Notes: generated by a model not told the origin, from the sequence alone. A stretch of DNA of 64,000 bases from Nitrobacter sp039808345 (GCF_047824785.1 NZ_CP181167.1:3534001-3598000), one strand, 5' to 3'; positions 50,461-59,574 are shown, counted from the first letter of the stretch. Numbers and translations: made by a program.

Positions 50461-52008
50461 TTGACAACAGCAAGCAACGGCAATGGCGATCTTGCCTTCA
50501 CGGCGGAGCTGTTCAAGGCGGCCGACAAGCTCCGGGGCAATCTGGAGCCATCGGAATACAAGCATGTCGCGCTCGGCCTGATCTTCCTCAAATACATCTC
50601 CGATGCCTTCGAGGCCCAGCGGGTCAGGCTCACGACCGATCAATACGCCGATGCCGAAGACCCCGAGGAGTATCTGGCCGAGCATGTGTTCTGGGTGCCG
50701 AAGGAAGCCCGCTGGTCGTATCTCCAGGCGAACGCCAAGCGCCCCGAAATCGGCAAGCTGATCGATGAGGCGATGGAGGCCATCGAGAAGGCTCCATCGA
50801 ACGAGGGCCTGAAAGGCGTCCTGCCGAAGAATTATGCCCGCCCGACGCTCAACAAGACCATGCTGGGCGAACTGATCGACCTGTTCTCCAACATCGGCAT
50901 GCACGACAGCACCGATAAGGCGAAAGATCTGCTCGGCCGGGTCTACGAGTATTTCCTGTCGGGCTTTGCCGGCTCCGAAGGCAAGCGCGGTGGCGAATTC
51001 TTCACGCCCCGCTCGGTGGTGCGCACGCTGGTCGAGATGCTGGAGCCTTATCAGGGCCGCGTCTACGATCCATGCTGCGGCTCAGGCGGCATGTTCGTGC
51101 AGTCGGAGAAATTCATCGAGGAACATGGCGGGCGACGCGATGCCATCGCCGTCTACGGGCAGGAGATCAACCACACCACATGGCGGCTGGCGAAGATGAA
51201 CCTCGCCGTGCAGGGCATTGACGCCGACATTCGCTGGAACAATGAAGGCAGCTTCCACCGCGACGAGTTCGCGGACCTCAAGGCGGATTTCATCCTCGCC
51301 AATCCACCTTTCAACATTTCCGATTGGGGCGGCGAGCGGCTGAGCGAGGATCAACGCTGGAAATACGGCACGCCGCCGAAGAGCAACGCCAACTTCGCCT
51401 GGCTCCAGCATATCCTGCATCATCTCGCGCCACGCGGCACGGCGGGCGTGGTGCTCGCCAACGGCTCGATGTCCTCGCAGCAATCGGGCGAGGGCGACAT
51501 CCGCAAGGCGATGATCGAAGCCGACGTGGTGGACGCCATGGTGGCCTTGCCGGGGCAGTTGTTCTTCTCGACCCAGATCCCGGCCTGTCTCTGGATCCTG
51601 GCGCGGGACAAGAGCGCCAATGGTCACCGCAACCGGCGCGGGGAAATCCTGTTCATCGACGCCAGAAAACTTGGCTTCATGGTGGACCGCGTGCGTCGCG
51701 AATTCAGTGCCGAGGATATTTCAAGGGTCTCCGGTGCCTATCATCGCTGGCGGGGCAAGGATCACGCCGACGCCTATGCCGACGAACCGGGCTTCTGCAA
51801 ATCGGCGACACTCGCCGAGGTGCGCGAGCATGGTCATGTGCTGACGCCGGGACGCTATGTCGGCGCTGCGGATGCCGAGGATGATGGCGTACCCTTTGCC
51901 GAGAAGTTCGCGGAATTGCGCGAGCAGTTGCAGGATCAGTTTGCGGAAGGCCGGGAGCTGGAGGAGCGGATTAATAGTGTGTTTGTGGACGTGTCGCCAA
52001 ATGGCTGA
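50461..52008 (+). CDS. hsdM: Type I restriction-modification DNA methyltransferase subunit
   Basis: 515 residues from a TTG at 50461 (GAGGGGCAGGA before it). N-terminal helical domain (FTAELFKAADKLRGNLEPSE, LGLIFLKYISDAF), then the methyltransferase with motif I VYDPCCGSGGMFVQ, catalytic NPPF at 281-284 (ILANPPFNISDWGG) and GEFFTPRSVVRTLVEML. It methylates adenine N6 at the sequence chosen by HsdS. It overlaps hsdS by eight bases. Appears intact, so methylation should still occur even though the restriction subunit is truncated. Confidence 0.92.
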   Translation: MTTASNGNGDLAFTAELFKAADKLRGNLEPSEYKHVALGLIFLKYISDAFEAQRVRLTTDQYADAEDPEEYLAEHVFWVPKEARWSYLQANAKRPEIGKLIDEAMEAIEKAPSNEGLKGVLPKNYARPTLNKTMLGELIDLFSNIGMHDSTDKAKDLLGRVYEYFLSGFAGSEGKRGGEFFTPRSVVRTLVEMLEPYQGRVYDPCCGSGGMFVQSEKFIEEHGGRRDAIAVYGQEINHTTWRLAKMNLAVQGIDADIRWNNEGSFHRDEFADLKADFILANPPFNISDWGGERLSEDQRWKYGTPPKSNANFAWLQHILHHLAPRGTAGVVLANGSMSSQQSGEGDIRKAMIEADVVDAMVALPGQLFFSTQIPACLWILARDKSANGHRNRRGEILFIDARKLGFMVDRVRREFSAEDISRVSGAYHRWRGKDHADAYADEPGFCKSATLAEVREHGHVLTPGRYVGAADAEDDGVPFAEKFAELREQLQDQFAEGRELEERINSVFVDVSPNG

Positions 52009-53344
52009 GTTCCCAAGCCGTACATTGGGTGAGCTTGCCGCCGACGAACCGGGGGCAATTGCGATTGGTCCGTTCGGCTCACGTATGAAAGCGGAAGTGT
52101 ATGTCGATCAGGGTGTCCCTGTAATCCGAGGCACAAATATAGGTGGTGATCGAGCCCTCAAGGGTGATTGGGTTTATGTCACAGAAGCGTTCGCTTCTGA
52201 CATGCCAAACTGCATTGTGAAGGATGGAGATTTAGTATTTCCTCACCGTGGATCTATTGGCGAAGTTGCTCTAATTGAGAAAAAGCATGGGCATGTTGTT
52301 CTTTCAACCAGCATGATGAAATTTCGACCTAACCCGACCCAAGCAGATAGTACTTTTCTCTACTACTTCTTCCGCTCAGTTGCGGGTCGACATGAGATCA
52401 TGCGGTTCGCGTCGCAGGTTGGGACACCTGGCATTGGGCAACCTTTGACATCCTTACGGCAGTTCAAAGTCCCGTTGCCACCAATCCATACGCAGCTAGC
52501 AATCGCAGAACTTCTTGGCTCCCTCGACGACAAGATCGAGCTGAACCGGCGGACGAACGAGACGCTGGAGGCGATGGCGCAGGCGATCTTCCGCGACTGG
52601 TTTGTCGATTTCGGCCCGACCCGCCGCAAGATCGACGGCGCGACCGATCCTGTCGAGGTCATGGGCGGGCTGGTCAGTGATCCCGACAGGGCGCGGGAAC
52701 TGGCGGCGCTGTTTCCGGCTGTGCTGGGCGACGATGGGCTGCCGGAGGGGTGGCGAGAAGGCACGCTCGGCGATGTTGCCCGTACCGTCGGTATCAGCGT
52801 GTTGCCTGCTCAGATTTCGCCTAACACGCCGTACATCGGACTGGAGCATATGCCGCGCCGATCAATCGCGTTGACAGAATGGGAAGCGGCCTCGAAAGTG
52901 TCATCGAACAAGTCCGCTTTCCGTCGCGGCCAAATCCTGTTCGGAAAGCTGAGGCCATACTTCCACAAAGTAGGCCTCGCGCCCGTTGATGGCGTCTGTT
53001 CAACCGACATTATCGTGTTGGATGCCATCCATGGGCAGGCTCGCCCGATGGTAACCGCATGTGTCTCGACGGATGAGTTCATTGCGTTCACCGATCAAGG
53101 CTCTACCGGCACGAAGATGCCGCGGACAAGTTGGGGCAATATGAAGAAGTATCAGATCGCTCTCGCAACGGACGCGGTTGTTGCAAGCTTTGCGGCTGTT
53201 GCTTCTCCGCTAATGGATAAGATTGTGGCAGCTATCCACGAAAACCGCACCCTCGCCGCCACCCGGGACCTTCTTCTCCCCAGGCTGATGTCTGGAGAAA
53301 TCCGTCTGCGTGACGCCGAGCGCCAGATCGAGGCGGTCGCCTGA
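52001..53344 (+). CDS. hsdS: Type I restriction-modification specificity subunit
   Basis: 447 residues. Two target-recognition domains (about 1-160 and 225-390), each followed by a conserved helix: KVPLPPIHTQLAIAELLGSLDDKIELNRR in the middle (quoted in part as LGSLDDKIELNRR) and LMDKIVAAIHENRTLAATRDLL at the end. It decides which DNA sequence is methylated. The two recognition domains determine a bipartite target that cannot be predicted here. The first domain is lower in G+C than the rest, as often seen for exchanged recognition domains. The stop overlaps the Fic start (TGATG). Confidence 0.9.
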   Translation: MAEFPSRTLGELAADEPGAIAIGPFGSRMKAEVYVDQGVPVIRGTNIGGDRALKGDWVYVTEAFASDMPNCIVKDGDLVFPHRGSIGEVALIEKKHGHVVLSTSMMKFRPNPTQADSTFLYYFFRSVAGRHEIMRFASQVGTPGIGQPLTSLRQFKVPLPPIHTQLAIAELLGSLDDKIELNRRTNETLEAMAQAIFRDWFVDFGPTRRKIDGATDPVEVMGGLVSDPDRARELAALFPAVLGDDGLPEGWREGTLGDVARTVGISVLPAQISPNTPYIGLEHMPRRSIALTEWEAASKVSSNKSAFRRGQILFGKLRPYFHKVGLAPVDGVCSTDIIVLDAIHGQARPMVTACVSTDEFIAFTDQGSTGTKMPRTSWGNMKKYQIALATDAVVASFAAVASPLMDKIVAAIHENRTLAATRDLLLPRLMSGEIRLRDAERQIEAVA

Positions 53345-54459
53345 TGGCGGTGCAGTATCATCAGGGCAGGTTCCCGCCCGAAAATCTCGATTGGCCGCGC
53401 CTGCTGCCGCTGATCGGCCCAGCCAATGCGGCGGTCGCCTGTTACGAGGGCGTGCTGCACGGCATTCCCTATCCGAATGTGCTGCTGTCGCCGCTGACCG
53501 CGCAGGAAGCGGTGCTGTCGAGCCGCATCGAAGGCACGCAGGCCACTCTCGGTGAGGTGCTGGAGTTCGAGGCGCAGGGCGAGCTGTTTGACGAGAGCAC
53601 GCCAAAGAAGGCCGACATTCGCGAGGTGTTGAACTATCGCGCCGCCTTGAACGAGGCCACGCGGCTGCTGGCCGAGCTGCCGCTCTCGCAACGGCTGATC
53701 CGCCAGACCCATGGCGTGTTGATGCAGGGTGTGCGCGGGCGCAACAAGGACCCCGGCGAGTATCGACGTATCGCCAACTGGATCGGCCCGGGGGGGTGTT
53801 CCGTGGATGAGGCGCGGTTCGTGCCCTGTGCTGCCGACAAGCTGCCGCAGGCGATGGACGCATGGGAGCAGTATCTCCATGCCGATGCTCCCGACAAGCT
53901 CGTCCAGCTTGCGATTGTTCACGCCGAGTTCGAGGCAATCCATCCCTTTCTGGATGGTAACGGGCGGCTCGGTCGCCTGGTTGTTCCGCTGTTCCTCTAC
54001 GCGAACGGACTGCTTTCGCGCCCCAATTTCTATCTGAGCGACTACCTCGAAAGCCGCCGGGAGGAGTATTATGAGCGCCTGCTGGCCGTCTCCCGCGACG
54101 ATGACTGGTCGGGCTGGGTCGCGTTTTTCCTGAAGGCGCTGATCGCGCAGGCCGAGGCAAACCAGACCAAGGCGCAGGCGATCCATACCCTCTACCGTGA
54201 CCGGAAAGACTGGATTGCGCAGGTTACACGCTCGCAATACGGGGTGCGGGCGCTCGACTGGATGTTTGCTCGCCCGATCTTCAAGACATCGGATTTTGTC
54301 GAAACCGCCGATATTCCTCGCCCAACGGCAAACCGCATTTTGCGGCTGGTGCGCGATGAGGGGCTGTTGACGGAATTGCAGTCTGCGAGCGGCAGGCGCG
54401 CAGCCATTCTGGCATTTGCCGAACTGTTGAACATTGCGGAGGGGCGGAGCGTATTTTGA
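53344..54459 (+). CDS. Fic-domain protein within the type I RM operon
   Basis: 371 residues. The complete Fic motif HPFLDGNGRLGR lies at about 200-211 and the N-terminal inhibitory motif SSRIEG at 59-64 (class II, self-inhibited by its glutamate). A C-terminal winged helix (VETADIPRPTANRILRLVRDEG) follows. It should AMPylate a target protein once inhibition is relieved. Position between hsdS and hsdR and the one-base overlap with hsdS mean it is part of the operon; Fic genes are known in some type I loci but their role there is unclear. Confidence 0.9.
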   Translation: MAVQYHQGRFPPENLDWPRLLPLIGPANAAVACYEGVLHGIPYPNVLLSPLTAQEAVLSSRIEGTQATLGEVLEFEAQGELFDESTPKKADIREVLNYRAALNEATRLLAELPLSQRLIRQTHGVLMQGVRGRNKDPGEYRRIANWIGPGGCSVDEARFVPCAADKLPQAMDAWEQYLHADAPDKLVQLAIVHAEFEAIHPFLDGNGRLGRLVVPLFLYANGLLSRPNFYLSDYLESRREEYYERLLAVSRDDDWSGWVAFFLKALIAQAEANQTKAQAIHTLYRDRKDWIAQVTRSQYGVRALDWMFARPIFKTSDFVETADIPRPTANRILRLVRDEGLLTELQSASGRRAAILAFAELLNIAEGRSVF

Positions 54460-54578
54460 GGCTCATGGATGAGCGACAAGACAGCTTGTTGCTCACATAT
54501 TGCCGATATGTGATACACAACAAGGCTTGATGCGAACAGGTGAGCCACAACGCGTCTGGGGATTGGGGGGAGCGCGGG

Positions 54579-54734
54579 ATGGGTATTACGGAGGACGTGG
54601 TCGAACAGGCCGCGCTCGGCATTCTTGCGGATCTGGGCTATGCGTATGCTGGCTCTGCCCGGATCGCCCCGGACGGTTCCGCTCCGGAACGTCTGGCTTA
54701 TGGCGATGTCATCCTGGCAGCACGTCTGAGCGCG
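54579..54734 (+). pseudogene. hsdR: hsdR truncated by IS21 (first ~52 codons)
   Basis: From the ATG at 54579 (GGGGAG upstream) reads MGITEDVVEQAALGILADLG, IAPDGSAPERLAYGDVIL, the N terminus of type I restriction endonuclease HsdR, normally ~1000 residues. The frame enters the IS21 left end at 54735 and stops at once. No hsdR sequence is visible on the far side of the element, so the rest is deleted. Confidence 0.8.
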
Positions 54735-54805
54735 TGTTGATTTCCACTGAGAGTTGACCCGGGATTTCCACCGAGAAGTGACCCGCCTTGATGATGTGTT
54801 CTGGG

Positions 54806-55600
54806 TCAGGTTGTCGTCAAGTTGCGCGCTTTCTCCTTTGCGGGTTTTGGCGGTTTCGCGGAACTGGTCTTGAAGCGGAAGCTGTCGTTTCCTGTCTCGA
54901 CGATGTGGCATCGGTGGGTGAGCCGGTCGAGGAGAGCGGCGGTCATCTTGGCGTCGCCGAAGACGCTGGCCCATTCGCCGAAGCTCAGATTGGTCGTGAT
55001 GACCACGCTCGTCCGCTCGTAGAGCTTGCTCAGCAGGTGGAAGAGCAAGGCGCCGCCCGAGGCGCTGAACGGCAGGTAGCCGAGTTCGTCCAGGATGACG
55101 AGATCGGAGTGGCAGAGGCGCGCTGCGATCTGCCCGGCCTTGCCCTGAAGCTTCTCCTGTTCGAGGGCGTTGACGAGCTCGATGGTGGAGAAGAACCGGA
55201 CGCGCTTACGATGATGCTCAATGGCCTGCACGCCGAGCGCGGTGGCGATATGCGTCTTGCCTGTACCGGGGCCGCCCACGAGGACGACGTTGTGAGCGTC
55301 TTCGAGGAACTCGCAGCGATGCAGCTGGCGCACGAGCGCCTCGTTGACCTCGCTGCTGGCGAAGTCGAAGCCGGTCAGGTCGCGGTAGGTTGGGAAGCGC
55401 GCCGCCTTGAGCTGGTAAGCCGTTGAGCGAACCTCCCTGTCAGCCGTCTCCGCCTTGAGGAGTTGCAACAGGACCGGCAGCGCCGCCTCGAAGGCGGGAG
55501 AGCCTTGCTCGGTCAGCTCGGCGACGGCCTGGGCCATGCCGTGCATCTTGAGGCTGCGCAACATGATGACGACGGCGCCGCTGGCGGGATTATGACGCAT
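54806..55600 (-). CDS. istB: IstB-like helper ATPase of IS21
   Basis: 264 residues from the ATG at 55600, overlapping the istA stop. AAA+ ATPase with Walker A GGPGTGKTH, Walker B DLVILDELGYLPF and sensor VITTNLSFGEW. It directs IstA to target DNA. Intact. Confidence 0.92.
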   Translation of the reverse strand: MRHNPASGAVVIMLRSLKMHGMAQAVAELTEQGSPAFEAALPVLLQLLKAETADREVRSTAYQLKAARFPTYRDLTGFDFASSEVNEALVRQLHRCEFLEDAHNVVLVGGPGTGKTHIATALGVQAIEHHRKRVRFFSTIELVNALEQEKLQGKAGQIAARLCHSDLVILDELGYLPFSASGGALLFHLLSKLYERTSVVITTNLSFGEWASVFGDAKMTAALLDRLTHRCHIVETGNDSFRFKTSSAKPPKPAKEKARNLTTT

Positions 55601-57119
55601 GGCGCGCCTCCCCAGTCTGACGCAGGGCGTCATATCGCTCGACGTCGGCCTGCGGCTCGCTCGTCAGCGTCAGGGCCTTGGGCGCCGGAACGGCAGGCGG
55701 GTCGAGCGGTTTGCCGTCCACCAGGCGGTGCAGCAGGTTCAGGATATGGGTCTTGGTGGGCGCGCCCGCCTCGATGGCCAGTTCGACGGCGGCGAGCACG
55801 GCCTGCTCGTCATGCTGCAGGACCAGGGCCAGGATCTCGACCATCTCCCGATCGCCGCCGGGCGTCTTGAGCAGGCGCTGTTGCAGGGAGCGGAACGCAG
55901 GCGGCAGTTCGGCGAAGGGGGCGCCGTTGCGCAGGGCTCCCGGCTTGCGCTGCAGGACGGCGAGGTAATGCCGCCAGTCGTAGACCGTCGTGCTCTGACG
56001 GTTATGGGAGCGGGCGAAGACGCGTCGATGCTCGCAGATGACCCGCCCCTCTGCGACGACGGCGATCCGCTCGGGATAGACGCGCAGGCTGACGGGCCGG
56101 TTGGCGAAGGAAGCTGGCGCGCTGTAGCGATTGCGTTCCAGATGAACGAGGCAGGTCGGCGAGACGCGCTTGACGTATTCGACGAAGCCGTCGAAGGGCC
56201 GGGTCATCTCCATCAGGCGCGGGGCTTCTTCAGCCCATGCGTCGGCGATGGAGCCGGGCCGGACGCCATGCGGAATCTCGGTCCAGAGCTCCCGGCATCG
56301 TCTCTCAAGCCAGTCGTTGAGCGCCGCCAACGATGCAAAGTTCGGCATGGGCTGCCAGAGCCGATGCCTGGCGTCCTGAACGTTCTTCTCGATCTGGCCT
56401 TTCTCCCAGCCTGATGCGGGATTGCAGAACTCGGCCTCGAACATGAAGTGGCTGACCATCGCCGAGAAGCGGGCGTTGACCTGGCGCTGCTTGCCCCGAC
56501 CGACCTTGTCGACGGCGGTGCGCATGTTGTCGTAGATGCCCCGCTGCGGAACGCCGCCGAAGACCCGGAAGGCATGGTTGTGGGCGTCGAACAGCATCTC
56601 GTGGGTTTGCTGCGGATAGGCCCGCAGGATGAAGGCGCGGCTGCAGGAGAGCTTGAAGTGGGCGACCTGCAGCTTGGTCCGCTCACCGCCGATGATCGCC
56701 CAGTCCTCCGACCAGTCGAACTGGAAGGCCTCGCCTGGCTGGAACGCCAGGGGCACGTAGGCGCCGCGACTGCTGGTCTGCTGCTCCCTCTGCCGGGCGG
56801 CCTTCCACTCGCGTGCGAACGCCGCCACGCGGTTGTAGGAGCCTTCATACCCGAGCGCGACCAGATCGGCGTGCAACTGCCGGATCGTCCGCTTCTGCTT
56901 GCGGGATCTGCCCGCCTCCAGCCGGAGCATGTGGGATAGCTTGTCGGCGTAAGGATCGAGCTTGCTTGCGCGCTCGGGGACGTTGAACCGGGGCTCCACG
57001 CTGTCCGCGCGCAGATACTTGCGGACCGTGTTCCTCGACAGACCTGTGCGCCGCGAGATCTCCCGGATCGAGAAATGGTCCCGATGGCGCCAGCGCCGGA
57101 TGACGCTCAATAACTCCAT
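55590..57119 (-). CDS. istA: IstA-like transposase of IS21
   Basis: About 509 residues from the ATG at 57119. N-terminal helix-turn-helix (FSIREISRRTGLSRNTVRKYL), then the DDE core (EAFQFDWSEDWAIIGGERTK, GVPQRGIYDNMRTAVDK, GWEKGQIEKNVQ). Intact, so the element may still move. Confidence 0.92.
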   Translation of the reverse strand: MELLSVIRRWRHRDHFSIREISRRTGLSRNTVRKYLRADSVEPRFNVPERASKLDPYADKLSHMLRLEAGRSRKQKRTIRQLHADLVALGYEGSYNRVAAFAREWKAARQREQQTSSRGAYVPLAFQPGEAFQFDWSEDWAIIGGERTKLQVAHFKLSCSRAFILRAYPQQTHEMLFDAHNHAFRVFGGVPQRGIYDNMRTAVDKVGRGKQRQVNARFSAMVSHFMFEAEFCNPASGWEKGQIEKNVQDARHRLWQPMPNFASLAALNDWLERRCRELWTEIPHGVRPGSIADAWAEEAPRLMEMTRPFDGFVEYVKRVSPTCLVHLERNRYSAPASFANRPVSLRVYPERIAVVAEGRVICEHRRVFARSHNRQSTTVYDWRHYLAVLQRKPGALRNGAPFAELPPAFRSLQQRLLKTPGGDREMVEILALVLQHDEQAVLAAVELAIEAGAPTKTHILNLLHRLVDGKPLDPPAVPAPKALTLTSEPQADVERYDALRQTGEARHAS

Positions 57120-57225
57120 GCTGATCACTCCGTTCTCTCCCGCTCTCATCGCGGGGAAAAGGTTCCAACATGGGTCAAATCTCGATGGAAAAACCTCAGC
57201 TTCCCGGGTCAACTCTCAGTGGAAA

Positions 57226-57774
57226 TCAACAGCCATCTGTACCTCCCAAGTTCTGCGCATGCGCCAAGTTACGGATAGCACACCGTTCTTCAGCCATTCG
57301 CCGGACAACGAACTGGCGTTCCAGCTCCGTGAGATCGGTCTTAAGGATCCGCTGGTAGCGGCGGATGTTGTCCCGGTGCGCCCTTATCGACGTAGCTCGC
57401 AGGTCTGACTCTCGCCGAAGACGCGCCAGGTGATACACCGCCGGAGCGACCTCCGCGTGACGATTGACATCGATGTTTATGTTTCCGGCCGAGATTCGCT
57501 TTGCCGCTCCGCCGCGTGGTGGCGGATCGTTATCATCCAGGCCGCGCAACGCGCTCAGAATTTCGCTCAACCGGAGTGGCGTCCTATGCCCCGGAATCAT
57601 TCTCAGCAAGGGCGAGGATTCGACCGCATACATATCGGACGCCCAGGCCGACAGGATGGCCCGCTTTTCGTCCGAAGAGAGCTTCGGGTCTTTGAGGACC
57701 GCTTGAACGGAGCGGTGATGCGCATCCGGACGAAACTGCATCGATACAACTTGATCATGAACGGCACGCTTCAT
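57226..57774 (-). CDS. Conserved protein of heat-shock loci, 3' end cut by IS21
   Basis: 182 residues; a strong AAGGAGG precedes the ATG at 57774. The first ~95 residues (VHDQVVSMQFRPDAHHRSVQ, LSSDEKRAILSAWASDMYAV, LSEILSALRGLDDNDPPPRGG) match a small unnamed protein repeatedly found beside rhizobial hsp20 genes. The second part (HLARLRRESDLRATSIRAHR, ELERQFVVRRMAEER) is helical and charged. The last codons (GC then TGA) come from the IS end, so the natural C terminus is probably lost. Function unknown. Confidence 0.6.
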   Translation of the reverse strand: MKRAVHDQVVSMQFRPDAHHRSVQAVLKDPKLSSDEKRAILSAWASDMYAVESSPLLRMIPGHRTPLRLSEILSALRGLDDNDPPPRGGAAKRISAGNINIDVNRHAEVAPAVYHLARLRRESDLRATSIRAHRDNIRRYQRILKTDLTELERQFVVRRMAEERCAIRNLAHAQNLGGTDGC

Positions 57775-57862
57775 CTTCCCCTCCTTCTCCTTTCATTGGG
57801 GATCAACTGACAGGAATTGGGCGGCGACTGGTTGCCGCCCAAGCCCTATATGAAAAATGCGG

Positions 57863-58315
57863 TTAGGCGGCGCGCTTCTTTTCGATCTGCGGCCCAAGAG
57901 CAAGACCGATCGGAATGCGCCGAGGCTTCATGGCCTCGGGAATTTCCCTCACGAGCTTGATCTGCAGCAGACCATTCTCGAATGTCGCGCCTTCGACTTT
58001 GACGTAGTCGGCGAGATTGAAGGTCCGCTTGAACGGGCGCGCCGAGATTCCCTGATACAGGTAATCCTTGTTGGCTGCTTCCGTCTTGCGTCCTTCAATG
58101 GAGAGTACGTTCTGTTCGGCCGTCACCGCAATTTCATCTGGCGAAAAACCAGCTAGCGCCAGTGATATCTGGTAGCGGTCTTCAGACTGCCGCTCGATGT
58201 TGTATGGCGGATAGTGATCCTCGCCCTCGGTGCGTTGCGCCGCATCAAAGAGGTCGAAAAGATGGTCGTATCCGATGGTGGATCGCGACAGGGGTGCAAA
58301 ATTATAAGCTCTCAT
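57863..58315 (-). CDS. Hsp20 small heat-shock protein, copy 1 (IbpA-like, class A)
   Basis: About 150 residues from the ATG at 58315, fixed by AAGGAGG. N-terminal FAPLSRSTIGYDHLFDLFD, an alpha-crystallin domain (YPPYNIERQSEDRYQISLAL, GISARPFKRTFNLADYVKVEG) and the C-terminal IxI-like RRIPIGLALGP. It binds unfolding proteins during heat or oxidative stress without ATP. A ROSE-type thermometer lies in its leader. Confidence 0.9.
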   Translation of the reverse strand: MRAYNFAPLSRSTIGYDHLFDLFDAAQRTEGEDHYPPYNIERQSEDRYQISLALAGFSPDEIAVTAEQNVLSIEGRKTEAANKDYLYQGISARPFKRTFNLADYVKVEGATFENGLLQIKLVREIPEAMKPRRIPIGLALGPQIEKKRAA

Positions 58316-58440
58316 AGCCAAATCCTCCTTGGAGCAAGATGGATACGAGCGGACGTCGGACACCAGCCAGCGCCCGTCTCAGTCCTCGAGCCCTTTACGG
58401 CGCTCAAGACCGCTTCTTCAGCGGCAAAAATCAAATTAAA
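58316..58440 (-). promoter_or_regulatory. ROSE-type RNA thermometer leader of hsp20 copy 1
   Basis: In the transcript, CTTGCTCC (58338-58331) directly precedes the ribosome-binding site AAGGAGGATT (58330-58321), the conserved 3' hairpin of ROSE elements that hides the site at low temperature. Upstream are further hairpins (CCGCT/AGCGG and GAGC/GCTC). Confidence 0.7.
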
Positions 58441-58461
58441 AAAACCGCTGTAGATTTCAAG
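58432..58461 (-). promoter_or_regulatory. Possible heat-shock (RpoH) promoter
   Basis: CTTGAAA (58461-58455) matches the RpoH -35 box; the -10 is poorly conserved (TTAATTT). Located just before the thermometer leader. Confidence 0.35.
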
Positions 58462-58548
58462 AGGGCACGGTGAAAGTTTTTAGCGCCTCTATAGCACCCA
58501 TGGTTCCCTTGAGTGATGCTCGGCAGCATGGCGTGATTGTCGGCACTG

Positions 58549-58779
58549 CTATGAGGCTTGCTCTTCCTCATCATCTTGTGGGGTGAGAAGTTCGACCAGT
58601 TCGGCGGTCCGGCCGCTGGGCAGCGCCCGGCCTTCGTTGATCAGCGCTTCATCGTTGTTCATCCATGCCCAAGCCTGGGCCAATTCCTCGATTGTCACCT
58701 CGGTCGCGATGATTTCGGTCACCAAAATCTCGTCGGTGGGCCCGATAACGGAAAGAACATCGTCGTGCGTGAGAGCCAT
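58549..58779 (-). CDS. Small acidic conserved protein of the hsp20 locus
   Basis: 76 residues with GAAGGA before the ATG. LTHDDVLSVIGPTDEILVTE, IEELAQAWAWMNNDEALINEG, RALPSGRTAELVELLTPQDD, ending in a run of acidic residues. Similar short proteins occur next to rhizobial small heat-shock genes. No known domain; function unknown. Confidence 0.6.
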   Translation of the reverse strand: MALTHDDVLSVIGPTDEILVTEIIATEVTIEELAQAWAWMNNDEALINEGRALPSGRTAELVELLTPQDDEEEQAS

Positions 58780-58876
58780 TTTTGGATTCCTTCGTTCACG
58801 AGCCGCTGATCACGAACGAGACCAAGTCATAAACGTTCCAGGAGAGCGGATGCCGGCTCGATTATCGCGATTTCCT

Positions 58877-58999
58877 CTTGACGGATGTCGAGCTGTACCC
58901 AAATCACAATCGCCATCTGCTGAAGAAGGGATGGTTTTCCAAAGGGCGTCAGCTCTTTGGCGCCCTTGTATCCATGTTGCTTCCAAGGAGGATATGGCT
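58877..58999 (+). promoter_or_regulatory. RpoH-like promoter and ROSE-type thermometer of hsp20 copy 2
   Basis: CTTGAC (58877-58882) with CCCAAAT (58898-58904) resembles an RpoH promoter. The leader has a hairpin AAGGGCG/CGCCCTT (58942-58967) and then TTGCTTCC (58977-58984) immediately before AAGGAGGA (58985-58992), the ROSE signature. Confidence 0.65.
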
Positions 59000-59479
59000 A
59001 TGAGAAACACCTTCGACTTTGCTCCTCTGTTCCGATCGACGATCGGGTTCGATCGCATGCTCGATACGCTGGAGTCCGCGAGCCGCGTGACATCGATCGA
59101 TACGTGGCCACCCTATGACATCGTCAGGAAGAGTGGAGACGACTACCGCATCAGCATGGCGGTGGCCGGCTTGACCGAGAATGATCTGACGATCACGCAG
59201 GAGCAGAACATGCTCCTGATCGCGGGCCAGAAGTCGGACCAGGATGAAGCGAACGGACAGTATCTGCATCGCGGTATTGCCGCGCGAGCCTTCCGGCGCC
59301 GCTTTGAACTCGCCGACCACGTAAAGGTCGTGAGCGCGAACCTAGTGAACGGTCTGCTGACTATCGAGCTGAAGCGAGAGCTTCCGGAAGAGATGAAGCC
59401 GCGCCGCATCGCCATCGCCGCGGGCGAGGCGCCGCCGAAGGCCGGTAACCAGATCGAGACCGAGAAGCAGGCCGCCTGA
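59000..59479 (+). CDS. Hsp20 small heat-shock protein, copy 2 (IbpA-like, class A)
   Basis: 159 residues. The ATG at 59000 is eight bases from GGAGG; the ATG at 58994 is too close to be used. N terminus FAPLFRSTIGFDRMLDTLE, then WPPYDIVRKSGDDYRISMAV and AFRRRFELADHVKVV, ending RRIAIAAGE and a lysine/glutamate tail. A close paralogue of copy 1, and controlled by its own ROSE-type leader. Confidence 0.9.
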   Translation: MRNTFDFAPLFRSTIGFDRMLDTLESASRVTSIDTWPPYDIVRKSGDDYRISMAVAGLTENDLTITQEQNMLLIAGQKSDQDEANGQYLHRGIAARAFRRRFELADHVKVVSANLVNGLLTIELKRELPEEMKPRRIAIAAGEAPPKAGNQIETEKQAA

Positions 59480-59574
59480 AGCCTCCCGATTGGCGGAGTT
59501 TTCGCAAGGCGTCGGATCGTGTGCCCCGACGCCAACAGGCTTTGCAAACCGACAGCAACAGCAAGGAGATAATC

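Larger units (their letters stand above)
54735..57231 (-). mobile_element. IS21-family insertion sequence
   Basis: 2497 bases with terminal inverted repeats TGTTGATTTCCACTGAGAGT at both ends and a second inner repeat (GGGATTTCCACCGAGAAGTG at left, a related copy at right), the multiple IstA binding sites of IS21. The flanks (GAGCGCG and GCCATCT) show no target duplication, suggesting a deletion next to the element. Confidence 0.88.
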
